Source: Sandaracinaceae bacterium (GTDB taxonomy: Bacteria; Myxococcota_A; Polyangia; Polyangiales; Sandaracinaceae). From it: a stretch of DNA of 55,940 nt. The translations under genes were made by a program, and so were the position numbers. Positions 19,519-28,798 of this stretch are shown one piece after another. Within the stretch, counting starts at the first letter, position 1, and every line of letters begins with the position of its first letter. The notes under the pieces were generated by a model. It did not search any database. It was not told the origin of the DNA and saw only the letters and a list, made by a program, of their open reading frames with translations. The DNA is taken from NCBI GenBank assembly GCA_040218145.1, contig JAVJQK010000132.1, positions 1 through 55,940 on the forward strand. The letters are read 5' to 3'.

Positions 19519-20253
19519 ATGCGCATCGAGCATCACGGTCGCACCGACACGGGGCGGCGGGACAACAACGAAGACGGCCTCCTCGCCCTGTCGGAGCACG
19601 GCCTCTACGCCGTCGCGGACGGGATGGGCGGCTACGAGGGCGGAGAGGTCGCCAGCCGGCTCGCGCTCGCCAGCCTGCAGGCCTACTTCGAGCTCCTCGG
19701 GCAGGGCGGCCTCGGCCTCGACGAGTCGGAGGACGTCGCGCTCGAGCGCATGGGGCTCGCCGTGCGCATCGCCGACCGCGAAGTCACGCGCCGCGCCACC
19801 GGGCGCCTCTCCAAGATGGGCACCACCCTCGCCTGCGTCGTCGTGCAGGGCACCCGGGCGCTCATCGCCCACGTCGGCGACAGCCGCGTCTATCGGCTCC
19901 GCGACGGGGAGGTCGAGCGCCTCACCCGTGATCACTCGCTGGTGGCCGAGATGGAGGCCGCCGGCCTGACCGGCGCCTCGCAGCGCGGCATGCCCTTCTC
20001 CAACATCATCACGCAGGCCCTCGGCCAGGGCCCCGACGCGCGCCCCGACCTGCGGGTGGAGGAGCTGATGCCTGGCGACCGGTTCCTGCTCTGCTCCGAC
20101 GGCGTGACCGACGCGCTCGACGACGAAGCGATCGCCTGGGCGCTGACCTCGAACGAGGATCCGGCCGACGCCGTCGTGGACGCCTCGTATATGGCGGGCA
20201 GCGCGGACAACATCACCGCCCTCGTGCTCACCGTGCCGTACGCGCGCGACTGA
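19519..20253 (+). CDS. PP2C-family protein serine/threonine phosphatase
   Basis: Metal-dependent phosphatase of 244 residues that removes phosphate from Ser/Thr. All family motifs are present in order: RRDNNEDG, VADGMGGYEGGEVAS, GTTLACVVV, HVGDSRVYRLRDG, LTRDHSLV, LLCSDGVTDALDD and SADNITALVL, supplying the metal-binding Asp residues. No membrane segment is seen. The ATG at 19519 has a GGGAG only 2 bp upstream; an upstream in-frame ATG at 19411 would add 36 residues not typical of the family. Its position after an FHA-domain cyclase suggests it reverses phosphorylation read by FHA domains; that link is inference. Confidence 0.93.
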   Translation: MRIEHHGRTDTGRRDNNEDGLLALSEHGLYAVADGMGGYEGGEVASRLALASLQAYFELLGQGGLGLDESEDVALERMGLAVRIADREVTRRATGRLSKMGTTLACVVVQGTRALIAHVGDSRVYRLRDGEVERLTRDHSLVAEMEAAGLTGASQRGMPFSNIITQALGQGPDARPDLRVEELMPGDRFLLCSDGVTDALDDEAIAWALTSNEDPADAVVDASYMAGSADNITALVLTVPYARD

Positions 20254-20270
20254 CGCACCCTCAGGGTGCG
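20254..20270. terminator. Hairpin between the convergent PP2C and LysM transglycosylase genes
   Basis: CGCACCC (20254-20260) and GGGTGCG (20264-20270) form a perfect 7-bp stem with a 3-base loop directly after the PP2C stop. There is no T-run. The remaining bases to 20429 hold no convincing gene; a short minus-strand frame there is discussed under rejected items. Confidence 0.45.
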
Positions 20271-20429
20271 ACGAGAGCGCTGACCATGAACCCCGGACCG
20301 AGCATGACGGAGCGCCGCGGGTCCAGGCAGTGGCTGAGGACGACGAGGAAATGCTGGGGCATTTTCGAGGAGGCATCGGCCGCTGCATGGGCTCGCGCCG
20401 CCCGTCAGGCGACGGGAGCGGGTTCATGA

Positions 20430-22349
20430 TCAGCGCGTCAGCTCGCTCGGATCGTCGGGCGGCACGGGCGCCGTGTCGGGAGCCGGCGCGCCGATCTCCG
20501 GTCCCGTGCGCTCGACGGTCGCCTCTCCGCCGGGCTCGAGCGCGTCCCCGCGGAGGGCGTCCTCACGGTACTCGCGCGGCACGCGACCGGGCTCCGCGTA
20601 CACGATCAGCTCGTCGCCCGGGTGGAGCGTGCTGCTCTGCGCGATCTGGTTGATGCGCGCGAGCGACGCCACGCGGATGCCGAAGCGCTGCCCGATGTGG
20701 CTGAGCGTGTCCCCTGGCTGCACCCGGTAGCGGAAGCGGAGCCGGCCGTTCTGATCCTCGTGGTGGGCGAAGAACTCCTCGCTCCCGATGACGAGCACGC
20801 GGGCCTCGTCCGGGGTGATCACCACCGCGCGAGACAGGTCGACCTCGCGCGGCACGAAGAGCTGGAGGAACATCCCGCTCTGCAGCGACGCGTCGGGGTC
20901 GATCGCGTTCCACTGCCGCACGGCGTCGGGGCGCACGCGGAAGAAGCGCGCGATCTCGGCCAGGTCGTCGCCGCGCGTGACGCGGTAGAACACGCGGACG
21001 CGCCCCTCGATCGCGCGCGGCCCGTCCGGCACCGCGATGACGGGCGGCTCGCTCGGCGCCTCGCGGCCGCGGCGACGCCCCTCCGGGACCAGCAGCGCCG
21101 TGCCCGCGCCGACGCGCTCGTCGTCCTCGACGCCGTTCAGCTCCCGGATCGTGTCCTCGGTCGTCCCGTGATCGCGGGCGAGATCTGCGAGGCTCTCCCC
21201 GAAGCGCAGCACGCGCGTGCGCTCGACCGGGTGGCTCGGCCGCACGCGCGCCCAGCGCCGCGCGAAGCGCTCTCCGCTCCCGGCGGGGATCCGCACCGCG
21301 AAGCGCTCGCTCCCCGGAGGCGTGCGGCCGCGCCGGAGCGCCGGGTTGAGCGCGCGCAGGGTCTGGGCGTCCGAGCCCGCCGCGCGCGCGACCACCCCGA
21401 GCGACACCCCGCCCGGCACCTGCACCGTCTCCCAGCGGATCGGCGCCTCGAGCTCCAGCTCGCCGAGGCCGAAGCGCGCCCGGTTGTGGGCGACGATCGC
21501 GCACGCGAGGATCTTGGAGACGTAGAGGTTGGTCTCGAACGGCAGCCCCGACTCGAGGTGCGCGAGCTCCCAGTAGTCGTTGCTGTTGTACTTGCGGATC
21601 GACCGCAGCAGCGCGCCGTAGCCCATGTTGTAGGCGGCGAACGCGAGCTCCCAGGTGCCGAAGCGGTCGTGCAGCATGGTCAGGTAGCGCCCGGCCGCGA
21701 CCGTCGAGCGCTCGGGGTCGAGCCGCAGGTCCACCCAGTGATCGATCTCGAGGCCGAGCTCCTCGCCCGTGCCCGGCACGAACTGCCACATGCCCGCGGC
21801 CCCGGCGTGCGAGCGCGCGGTCGGGTCGAAGCCGCTCTCCACCATCGCGACGAAGATCAGATCCTGCGGCAGGCCCTGCTCGCGCAGCACCCGTCGGATC
21901 ATCGGGCCGTAGCGATCGACCCGGCGCAGCCAGCCGCGGATGAAGTCGCGTCCGCGCGGGTCGTTGCGGAAGTACTCCAGGTACCGGATGACGCGCTCGT
22001 CCCAGCGCACCGGGATGTCGGGCAGGGTCAGCCCTCGGAGCCAGCTGAGGTCTCGGCTCGACTGCGGCGTCTCCGCGGCGCGGCGCGGGGTGTCGCTCGT
22101 GACCGCGGCCGGCCCGTCGGAGACGCGCACCGCCCCGGCCGCGTCGGGCACGGGCGCGAGCGGCTGGCCGCCGAAGATCTCCTGCTCCGCGAGGCGCAGC
22201 GCGCGCAGCTCGGGCGACTCGTCCCCGTCGACCAGCCCCTCGAGGCCCGGGTCGGCCGCGCCCGGGTCGGCTCGGTCCTGCGCGTGTGCGGTCGCGCCGG
22301 CGGACGCCAGCGCGCCGAGCACGGCCGCCGCAGAGAGAGCTCGGAGCAT
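20430..22349 (-). CDS. LysM-containing lytic murein transglycosylase (MltD-like)
   Basis: A 639-residue exported enzyme that cleaves the glycan strand of peptidoglycan to 1,6-anhydro products. The signal peptide is MLRALSAAAVLGALASAG ending ATAHA. A soluting transglycosylase domain (about 155-330) has the catalytic Glu in VAMVESGFDPTARSHAGAAG, then MWQFVPGTGEELGL and LAFAAYNMGYGAL. At least three LysM peptidoglycan-binding repeats follow: RVLRFGESLADLARDHGTTE, YRVTRGDDLAEIARFFRV and YRVQPGDTLSHIGQRFGI; a weaker one may precede them. The tail is Pro/acidic. The start at 22349 is set by the signal peptide. Divergent from the SUKH gene, 76 bp apart. Confidence 0.92.
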   Translation of the reverse strand: MLRALSAAAVLGALASAGATAHAQDRADPGAADPGLEGLVDGDESPELRALRLAEQEIFGGQPLAPVPDAAGAVRVSDGPAAVTSDTPRRAAETPQSSRDLSWLRGLTLPDIPVRWDERVIRYLEYFRNDPRGRDFIRGWLRRVDRYGPMIRRVLREQGLPQDLIFVAMVESGFDPTARSHAGAAGMWQFVPGTGEELGLEIDHWVDLRLDPERSTVAAGRYLTMLHDRFGTWELAFAAYNMGYGALLRSIRKYNSNDYWELAHLESGLPFETNLYVSKILACAIVAHNRARFGLGELELEAPIRWETVQVPGGVSLGVVARAAGSDAQTLRALNPALRRGRTPPGSERFAVRIPAGSGERFARRWARVRPSHPVERTRVLRFGESLADLARDHGTTEDTIRELNGVEDDERVGAGTALLVPEGRRRGREAPSEPPVIAVPDGPRAIEGRVRVFYRVTRGDDLAEIARFFRVRPDAVRQWNAIDPDASLQSGMFLQLFVPREVDLSRAVVITPDEARVLVIGSEEFFAHHEDQNGRLRFRYRVQPGDTLSHIGQRFGIRVASLARINQIAQSSTLHPGDELIVYAEPGRVPREYREDALRGDALEPGGEATVERTGPEIGAPAPDTAPVPPDDPSELTR

Positions 22350-22425
22350 GACGGCGAAGCTATCCCGAGGCCTCGCGTCTCGCCAGAAACCCGGAGAAAG
22401 CCAAAACATTGTACAGTCGCGAGCC

Positions 22426-23544
22426 ATGCACCGCGGCGTTCGCGAGCTCATCCAGTGGGTCGAGAAGCACGACGGCTCCGACACCGTCAAAGTCCACCGC
22501 CCCGCGTTGGCCAAGGAGGTCACGGCCCTCGAGCACCAGCTCGGCACGCCGCTGCCCGCCGACCTCAAGCTGGTCCTCGGCGTCTTCGACGGCGGCAGCC
22601 TGCCCAACGGCACGCTGCTGTCGGCCACGCCGGGCCCGGGCGACACCATCGAGGCGGCCCTCAAGGCGCTCGCCGAGGACGAGGAGGTCAGCTTCCTCGA
22701 TCCGGAGCTGCTGTTGCCGTTTCACCGCACCGAGGCCGGCAGCTACCTGGCGTTCGATCGCAGCGCCGCGCCCGTGAGCGACACCTGGCCCATCGTCGAC
22801 TACGACCTCGAGACAGGCGAGCGGCGCCTCATCCACCGCACCTTCGACGGCTGGTGCCGGCTCTGCGTCGCGGAGTGGACGGCCGACGACTACACGGCGC
22901 CGTTCACGATCGAGAAGTACCTCCAGCAGGGCAAGCGACACGCGGAGATCGAGACCGACGTCTCCATCGCGCACGTGACGGTCGCCCACGCGCTGCGCCG
23001 CTGCGGCGAGCCGGAGCTGTCCCTCGAGAGCTACCTGCGCGCCGGCCGCTGCGTGCCCGCGGTGCCGTGGACCGACTGGGAGGCGCTGAAGCTCGCCGCC
23101 CTGCTGCGCTACCCCGCCGACGCGCTCGAGGCGGGCGCGCGCCTCGCCAAGCGCGCCCCGCAGTCGATGTGGGATCTCCGCGAGACCACGCCCTCGCGCG
23201 TGGCGTACGCGCTCGCCAAGGTCGCGCCGCCCCCCGGCGAGGCCCAGGAGCCGTGGCTGCGTCTGTTCGAGCAGCTCGTCGCGCAGGCGCTCGACGACGA
23301 CGACCGAGCCGCCGCCGAGGCCATCCGAGACGCGGTCGTCGGAGGCGCCGACGCGCCCGAGCCGGATCCTCCGCAGGAAGCCGAGCTCGAGGTGGGCGAG
23401 GTGGAGGCGACCTGGGCCGCGATGGCGCAGGCGTACAAGGACGGTCTCCTCCGGGAGGACGACCTCCTGCTCGACCCGCGCTTCGGCGCCGTCGCGGAGA
23501 CGCACGACCTCGCCGACGTGCTGCGCATCCGGCGCGATTTCTGA
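22426..23544 (+). CDS. SMI1/KNR4 (SUKH) domain protein
   Basis: A 372-residue cytoplasmic protein. Residues of about 8-150 fit the SMI1/KNR4 fold: ALEHQLGTPLPADLKLVLGV and DGGSLPNGTLL are typical, and a later part gives SYLAFDRSAAPVSDTWPIVDYD. SUKH proteins often serve as immunity proteins for nuclease toxins or as adaptors, but no toxin gene is adjacent. The C-terminal half is helical, TPR-like in look (RCGEPELSLESYLRAGRC), ending in an acidic segment and a short conserved-looking tail. The stop shares one base with the moeA start (TGATG), so the two are translationally coupled. Function is unknown. Confidence 0.65.
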   Translation: MHRGVRELIQWVEKHDGSDTVKVHRPALAKEVTALEHQLGTPLPADLKLVLGVFDGGSLPNGTLLSATPGPGDTIEAALKALAEDEEVSFLDPELLLPFHRTEAGSYLAFDRSAAPVSDTWPIVDYDLETGERRLIHRTFDGWCRLCVAEWTADDYTAPFTIEKYLQQGKRHAEIETDVSIAHVTVAHALRRCGEPELSLESYLRAGRCVPAVPWTDWEALKLAALLRYPADALEAGARLAKRAPQSMWDLRETTPSRVAYALAKVAPPPGEAQEPWLRLFEQLVAQALDDDDRAAAEAIRDAVVGGADAPEPDPPQEAELEVGEVEATWAAMAQAYKDGLLREDDLLLDPRFGAVAETHDLADVLRIRRDF

Positions 23545-24761
23545 TGATCTCCATCCGCGAAGCGATCGAGGCGATCCAGGGCCGCGTGCGCCCCACGGGG
23601 ATCGAGCGCGTGGCCCTCCAGGACGCCGTGGGGCGCGTGCTGGCTTCAGCGCTCCGGGCGCGCGAGGACGTGCCCGGCTTCGACAACAGCGCGATGGACG
23701 GGTACGCGGTGCGCGCGGCCGACGTCGCCGCCGTGCCGGTCACGCTCCCCGTCGAGGGCGAGTCGCGCGCGGGCGGCCCCCCGGCCGGCGCGCTCGTGCC
23801 CGGCGCGGCGATGCGCATCTTCACGGGCGCGCCCATGCCCGAAGGCGCCGACGCGATCGTGATCCAGGAAGATACGGATCGCGAAGGAGACACCGTCGTC
23901 GTGAAGGCGGCGAGCGAGGTCGGTCGGCACGTCCGACGTCGCGCGGAGGTGATGGCCTGCGACTCGGTCCTGCTCGAGCCCGGCGCGCGGATCGGGGTCG
24001 GCGAGATCGGCGTGCTCGCGAGCCAGGGCTTCGCCGTCGTGCCCGTCGCCCGGCGTCCGCGCGTCGCCATCCTCTCCACCGGCGACGAGCTACGGGAGCT
24101 CGGCGAGCCTCCGAGACCCGGAAGCCTCGTGGACAGCAACGCGCACGCGCTCGCGGCCGCGGTGCGCGAGGCCGGGGGCGTGCCCGAGCTGCTCCCGCTC
24201 GGGGCGGACGACGCCGAGGCGCTGACGGCTCGAGTGCGGGAGGTGGCGCGCCGCGCCGACGTGCTGCTCTCGACCGGCGGCGTGAGCGTCGGGGAGTACG
24301 ACTTCGTGCACGAGGCCTTCCGCGCGGCGGGGGTCGAAGACGTCTTCTGGAAGATCCGCGTGAAGCCGGGCAAGCCGGTGCGCTTCGGCGTGCTCGAGCA
24401 GACCCTCGTGCTCGGCCTCCCCGGCAATCCGGTCAGCGCCGTCGTCACCTTCGAGCTCTTCGTGCGCCCCGCGCTGCGCGCCATGCAAGGCGATCCTCGC
24501 CCCTTCCGCCCGCGCGCGCGCTTCGAGCTCGCCGCCCCGGCCCGCGCCCCGAGAGGCCGCACGGAGCTGGCCCGCGCCCGGATCGACGCCGACGGCCGCG
24601 CGCACCCGCATCGCACCCAGGGCTCCGCCGACCTGACCTCGCTCGTCGCGCTCGACGCCCTCCTCATCCTCCCGGAGGGCGCGCCGCCCTTCGACGAGGG
24701 TGACGTCGTGGACGGCCTGGACCTGCGTCGAGTCGACGGCGCCCCCGCCTCTCCGTTCTGA
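23544..24761 (+). CDS. moeA: Molybdopterin molybdenumtransferase MoeA
   Basis: A 405-residue enzyme that inserts molybdate into adenylylated molybdopterin in molybdenum cofactor synthesis. Motifs are normal: VPGFDNSAMDGYAV near the start, MRIFTGAPMPEGADAIV, STGDEL, STGGVSVGEYDFV and VLGLPGNPVSAVVTFELFV. The length matches the family (about 400). It starts on the stop codon of the SUKH gene. No other molybdenum cofactor gene is in the window. Confidence 0.96.
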   Translation: MISIREAIEAIQGRVRPTGIERVALQDAVGRVLASALRAREDVPGFDNSAMDGYAVRAADVAAVPVTLPVEGESRAGGPPAGALVPGAAMRIFTGAPMPEGADAIVIQEDTDREGDTVVVKAASEVGRHVRRRAEVMACDSVLLEPGARIGVGEIGVLASQGFAVVPVARRPRVAILSTGDELRELGEPPRPGSLVDSNAHALAAAVREAGGVPELLPLGADDAEALTARVREVARRADVLLSTGGVSVGEYDFVHEAFRAAGVEDVFWKIRVKPGKPVRFGVLEQTLVLGLPGNPVSAVVTFELFVRPALRAMQGDPRPFRPRARFELAAPARAPRGRTELARARIDADGRAHPHRTQGSADLTSLVALDALLILPEGAPPFDEGDVVDGLDLRRVDGAPASPF

Positions 24762-24775
24762 CTCCTTCTCCGTTC

Positions 24776-24803
24776 TCGACGGTGCCACGCACGGCGGTAC
24801 ACT
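24776..24803 (+). promoter_or_regulatory. Candidate promoter for the MoxR/vWA operon
   Basis: TCGACG at 24776-24781, a 16-bp spacer and TACACT at 24798-24803. The leader contains a CCCCGC/GCGGGG stem (about 24838-24861) just before the first start. The match is moderate and unproven. Confidence 0.35.
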
Positions 24804-24869
24804 GACCCCGGCTCCCGACTCTTCGGGAACCATTTTGCCCCGCCGAACGTCTGTGCGCGGGGACTCTGC

Positions 24870-26831
24870 ATGACGCTACCCGACGATCTGAGACGCCCTC
24901 TGCACGCGACGGCGCTACGGATCCGTCTGCAGCGCGCGCTCGACGTGGGGGCGCAGCTGTCGCTGGCGGGGCTCGGCCTCGCGGGGCTGGTGGTGGCGCT
25001 CCTCAAGACGGAGGCCCTGGCGGAGGCGAGCGCGACGCCGTGGCTCTGGGGGGCGGCGGCGCTGCCCGTGCTGGGGCTGCTCGTCGGCGCGCTCCGACCC
25101 GTCGGGCGTCTGCTCCCGGCGAAGCTCCTCGACCGCGCGCACGGGCTGCACGATCGCGTGTCGAACGCGGTGGCCTTCTCCGCGGAGTCGACGCGCACGC
25201 CGTTCATGGACGCGGCGATCGAGGACGCGAAGGCCCACGCGAAGGGGCTCTCGGCGCGCCGCGCGATGCCCCTCCGGTTGCCGCGCGACCTGCTCGCCAC
25301 CCTCGGCCTCGGCGCGGGCGTCGCGCTCCTCGCGCTGGTGGAGGTGCCGCGCGTGGTGGAGGAGCGCCTCGTCCTGAGCGGCATCGACCCGGTGCAGCTC
25401 CACGCGGACGAGCTGGACGCGTACGAGTCCGAGCTGCGCGACCTGCTCGACTCCCCCGAGACCCCCGAGGAGGTCCGCGACGCGGCGCGGGAGTTCAACC
25501 GGCTGGTCGAAGACCTCGCCGACGAGCGGCTGGACCGCGCGGAGGCGCTGCGTCGGATCACCGAGCTCGAGGAGCGGCTCGACCAGACCCGGCCCGCGGA
25601 CGCGGAGCTGATGCGGGAGTCGCTCGAGCAGCTGGGCGACGACATGCGGCGCGCGCCGGTGGCGGAGGAGCTGAGCCAGGCGCTGCGGGACGGAGACGCG
25701 GAGCGGGCCGAGGCGGAGATGCGCCGGCTCGCGGAGCGCCTGCGGAACGAGGAGCTGAGCCGCGCCGAGATCGAGCGGCTCCGCCGAGCGCTCCAGCGCG
25801 CGGCCGACAACCGCCCGGAGGACCGCTCCGAGCAGCTCGCGCAGCAGGAAGAGGAGATGCGGCGCCTGCTCCAGCGGCAGCGCGAGCAGCAAGAGCAGAC
25901 CCCTCGGGAGCGGCGGCTGCTGCAGCGTCGGCAGCGCGAGCTGGACCGCCTTCGGCGTGAGCACCAGGAGGCGATGGAGCGGCGCCGGCAGCTCGACCGG
26001 CTGCAGCGCGAGCTGTCGCAGAGCGCCGAGTCGCTGAACCAGCGCGAGCAGCAGCAACAGAGCGCCGAGGATCTGGAGCGCGCCGCCGAGCAGCTCAACC
26101 GCATGGCGCGCGAGCAGATGTCCGACGAGGAGATGCGGCGCATGCAGCAGCAGCTCGCCCAGCTCCGCGAGATGATCCGCCGAGCCCGCGAGCAGCAGGC
26201 GCAGAACGGCCAGGGCCAGCAGCAACAGCAGCAGCGCGGCGGCCAGGGACAGGGCCGCATGGATCGATTCGTCTTGCGCGCGAACGGCCAGGGCGAGGGG
26301 ATGCGCATCGTGGGTCCCGGACAGCAGGGCCAGCAGGGCCAAGAGGGTCAGCAAGGCCAGCAAGGACAACAGGGCCAGCAAGGCAGCGGTCAGGGACAGG
26401 ACGGCCAAGGTCAGAACGGCCAGGGTGAGAACCAGGAGCGCGTCCTCCAGATCGGCGGCAGCGGTGAGCCGACCGCCATGCTCGAGATCCCCGGCATGGG
26501 TCAGTCGCAGCAGGGCCAGGGTCAGGGGAGCGGTCAGGCCCGGACGGGCGACGGCGCCGGCGTCGGTCACGACCCCACCCTCGCCGACGATCCCACCCGC
26601 ATGCGCGGCAGCCATCAGACCGTGCGCGTCGAGGGCGAGCACGGCGAGGGGCCCAGCCGCAGCCAGGTCATCATGGGCTCCGCCCAGCGCGGCTTCGCGA
26701 GCCGCGGCTACCGCGACGTCTACACCGACTACTCGGGGCACGCCGAGGAGGTGCTCGAGCGGGACGAGGTCCCGCCCGGCTACCGCTTCTACGTGCGCCG
26801 CTACTTCCAACTGATCCGGCCGCGCGACTGA
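24870..26831 (+). CDS. DUF4175-like membrane coiled-coil protein, first gene of the MoxR operon
   Basis: A 653-residue membrane protein. Hydrophobic helices lie at about 30-50, 53-75 and 137-158. A long Arg/Glu/Gln coiled coil covers about 185-450 (RMQQQLAQLREMIRRAREQQ and similar). A Gly/Gln-rich low-complexity stretch covers about 450-560. The end is conserved-looking: YRDVYTDYSGHAEEVLERD, then VPPGYRFYVRRYF, as in DUF4175-type proteins found before MoxR genes. The MoxR gene starts 27 bp later, then DUF58 and vWA genes, so it is probably the scaffold of a MoxR-vWA envelope complex. That role is inferred from context. Confidence 0.65.
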   Translation: MTLPDDLRRPLHATALRIRLQRALDVGAQLSLAGLGLAGLVVALLKTEALAEASATPWLWGAAALPVLGLLVGALRPVGRLLPAKLLDRAHGLHDRVSNAVAFSAESTRTPFMDAAIEDAKAHAKGLSARRAMPLRLPRDLLATLGLGAGVALLALVEVPRVVEERLVLSGIDPVQLHADELDAYESELRDLLDSPETPEEVRDAAREFNRLVEDLADERLDRAEALRRITELEERLDQTRPADAELMRESLEQLGDDMRRAPVAEELSQALRDGDAERAEAEMRRLAERLRNEELSRAEIERLRRALQRAADNRPEDRSEQLAQQEEEMRRLLQRQREQQEQTPRERRLLQRRQRELDRLRREHQEAMERRRQLDRLQRELSQSAESLNQREQQQQSAEDLERAAEQLNRMAREQMSDEEMRRMQQQLAQLREMIRRAREQQAQNGQGQQQQQQRGGQGQGRMDRFVLRANGQGEGMRIVGPGQQGQQGQEGQQGQQGQQGQQGSGQGQDGQGQNGQGENQERVLQIGGSGEPTAMLEIPGMGQSQQGQGQGSGQARTGDGAGVGHDPTLADDPTRMRGSHQTVRVEGEHGEGPSRSQVIMGSAQRGFASRGYRDVYTDYSGHAEEVLERDEVPPGYRFYVRRYFQLIRPRD

Positions 26832-26858
26832 CGAGGTCGCGGAGGCCGCCGGAGCGCG

Positions 26859-27862
<1,004 letters not shown>

Positions 27863-27863
<1 letters not shown>

Positions 27864-28795
27864 TGCTCGACTGGCTCCGTCGCCGGGGCGAGCCCTCGGC
27901 GAGGAAGGCGTCGTCCTCCGGAGACCTCTTCGACGAGGAGTTCCAGCGGCGCCTGGAGGTGCTCGCCATCGTCTCGCGGCGGCTGGTGGCGGGCCGCACG
28001 CGCGCGGAGCGGCGCTCCAAGAAGACGGGCAGCGGCATCGAGTTCGCCGATCACCGCCAGTACACCGCGGGCGACGACTTCCGCCACCTCGACTGGAATC
28101 TCTACGCGCGCACCGGGCGGCTGCTCTTGCGGCTCTACGAGGAGGAGGAGGACCTCTCGGTCTACGTGCTGCTCGACGTCTCGCGCTCGATGGCCGTCGG
28201 CGCCCCGTCCAAGCTCGACTACGCCAAGCGCCTCGCGGCCGCCCTCGGCTACATCGCGCTCGCCAACCTCGACCGCGTCAGCGTGGTCACGTTCGACAGC
28301 GGCATCTCGGGCCGGCTCGCGCCCACGCGCGGCAAGAACCGCATCTTCAAGCTCTTCGAGTTCCTGCGCCCCATCGAGCCCGACGGCCGCACGGGCACCG
28401 CCGACGCGATGAAGACCTTCGTCGCGCAGAACAAGCGCCGCGGCGTCGCCATCCTCATCAGCGATCTCTACGACCCCGAGGGCTTCGAGGGCGGCATCAA
28501 CACGCTGCGCTTCCACAAGTTCGAGCCCTACGTGATCCAGGTCTTCGACCCGGGCGAGGTCCGGCCTCCGCTCCACGGCGACGTGCGCCTCGTGGACAAC
28601 GAGACCGGCGAGGTGCGCGAGGTCACGATCACGCCGCGCGTCCTCGAGCGCTACGCGCAGGCCCACGCGAAGTACCGCAAGCGCATCGCCGACTTCTGCA
28701 CCCAGAAGCAGGTGCCCTACTACCCGCTCGAGACTTCGGTGCCCTTCGACGAAGCGGTGCTCGACATCCTGCGCCGCGGGGGGCTGGTGGGCTGA
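27863..28795 (+). CDS. DUF58 domain protein
   Basis: A 310-residue protein of the DUF58 family, a von Willebrand A-like fold usually paired with MoxR. Family motifs are RRSKKTGSGIEFADHRQY, GDDFRHLDWNLYARTGRLLL, RLYEEEEDLSVYVLLDVSRS and a vWA-type LLDVSRSMAVG. No membrane segment is evident, unlike many DUF58 proteins. Start and stop touch both neighbours (1-bp overlap upstream, 3 bp downstream), so it is inside the operon. Confidence 0.93.
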
Positions 28796-28798
28796 GCG

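Noticed and set aside
20268-20407. Short minus-strand frame ending LGPGFMVSALVAP that recalls the C-terminus of a type III polyketide synthase
   Set aside because: Only about 45 codons, no start with a ribosome site and no other synthase remnants nearby; resemblance is too short to support even a pseudogene.
20286-20429. Plus-strand 47-codon frame between the PP2C and transglycosylase genes
   Set aside because: No ribosome site, no family resemblance, and it overlaps another equally weak frame on the opposite strand.
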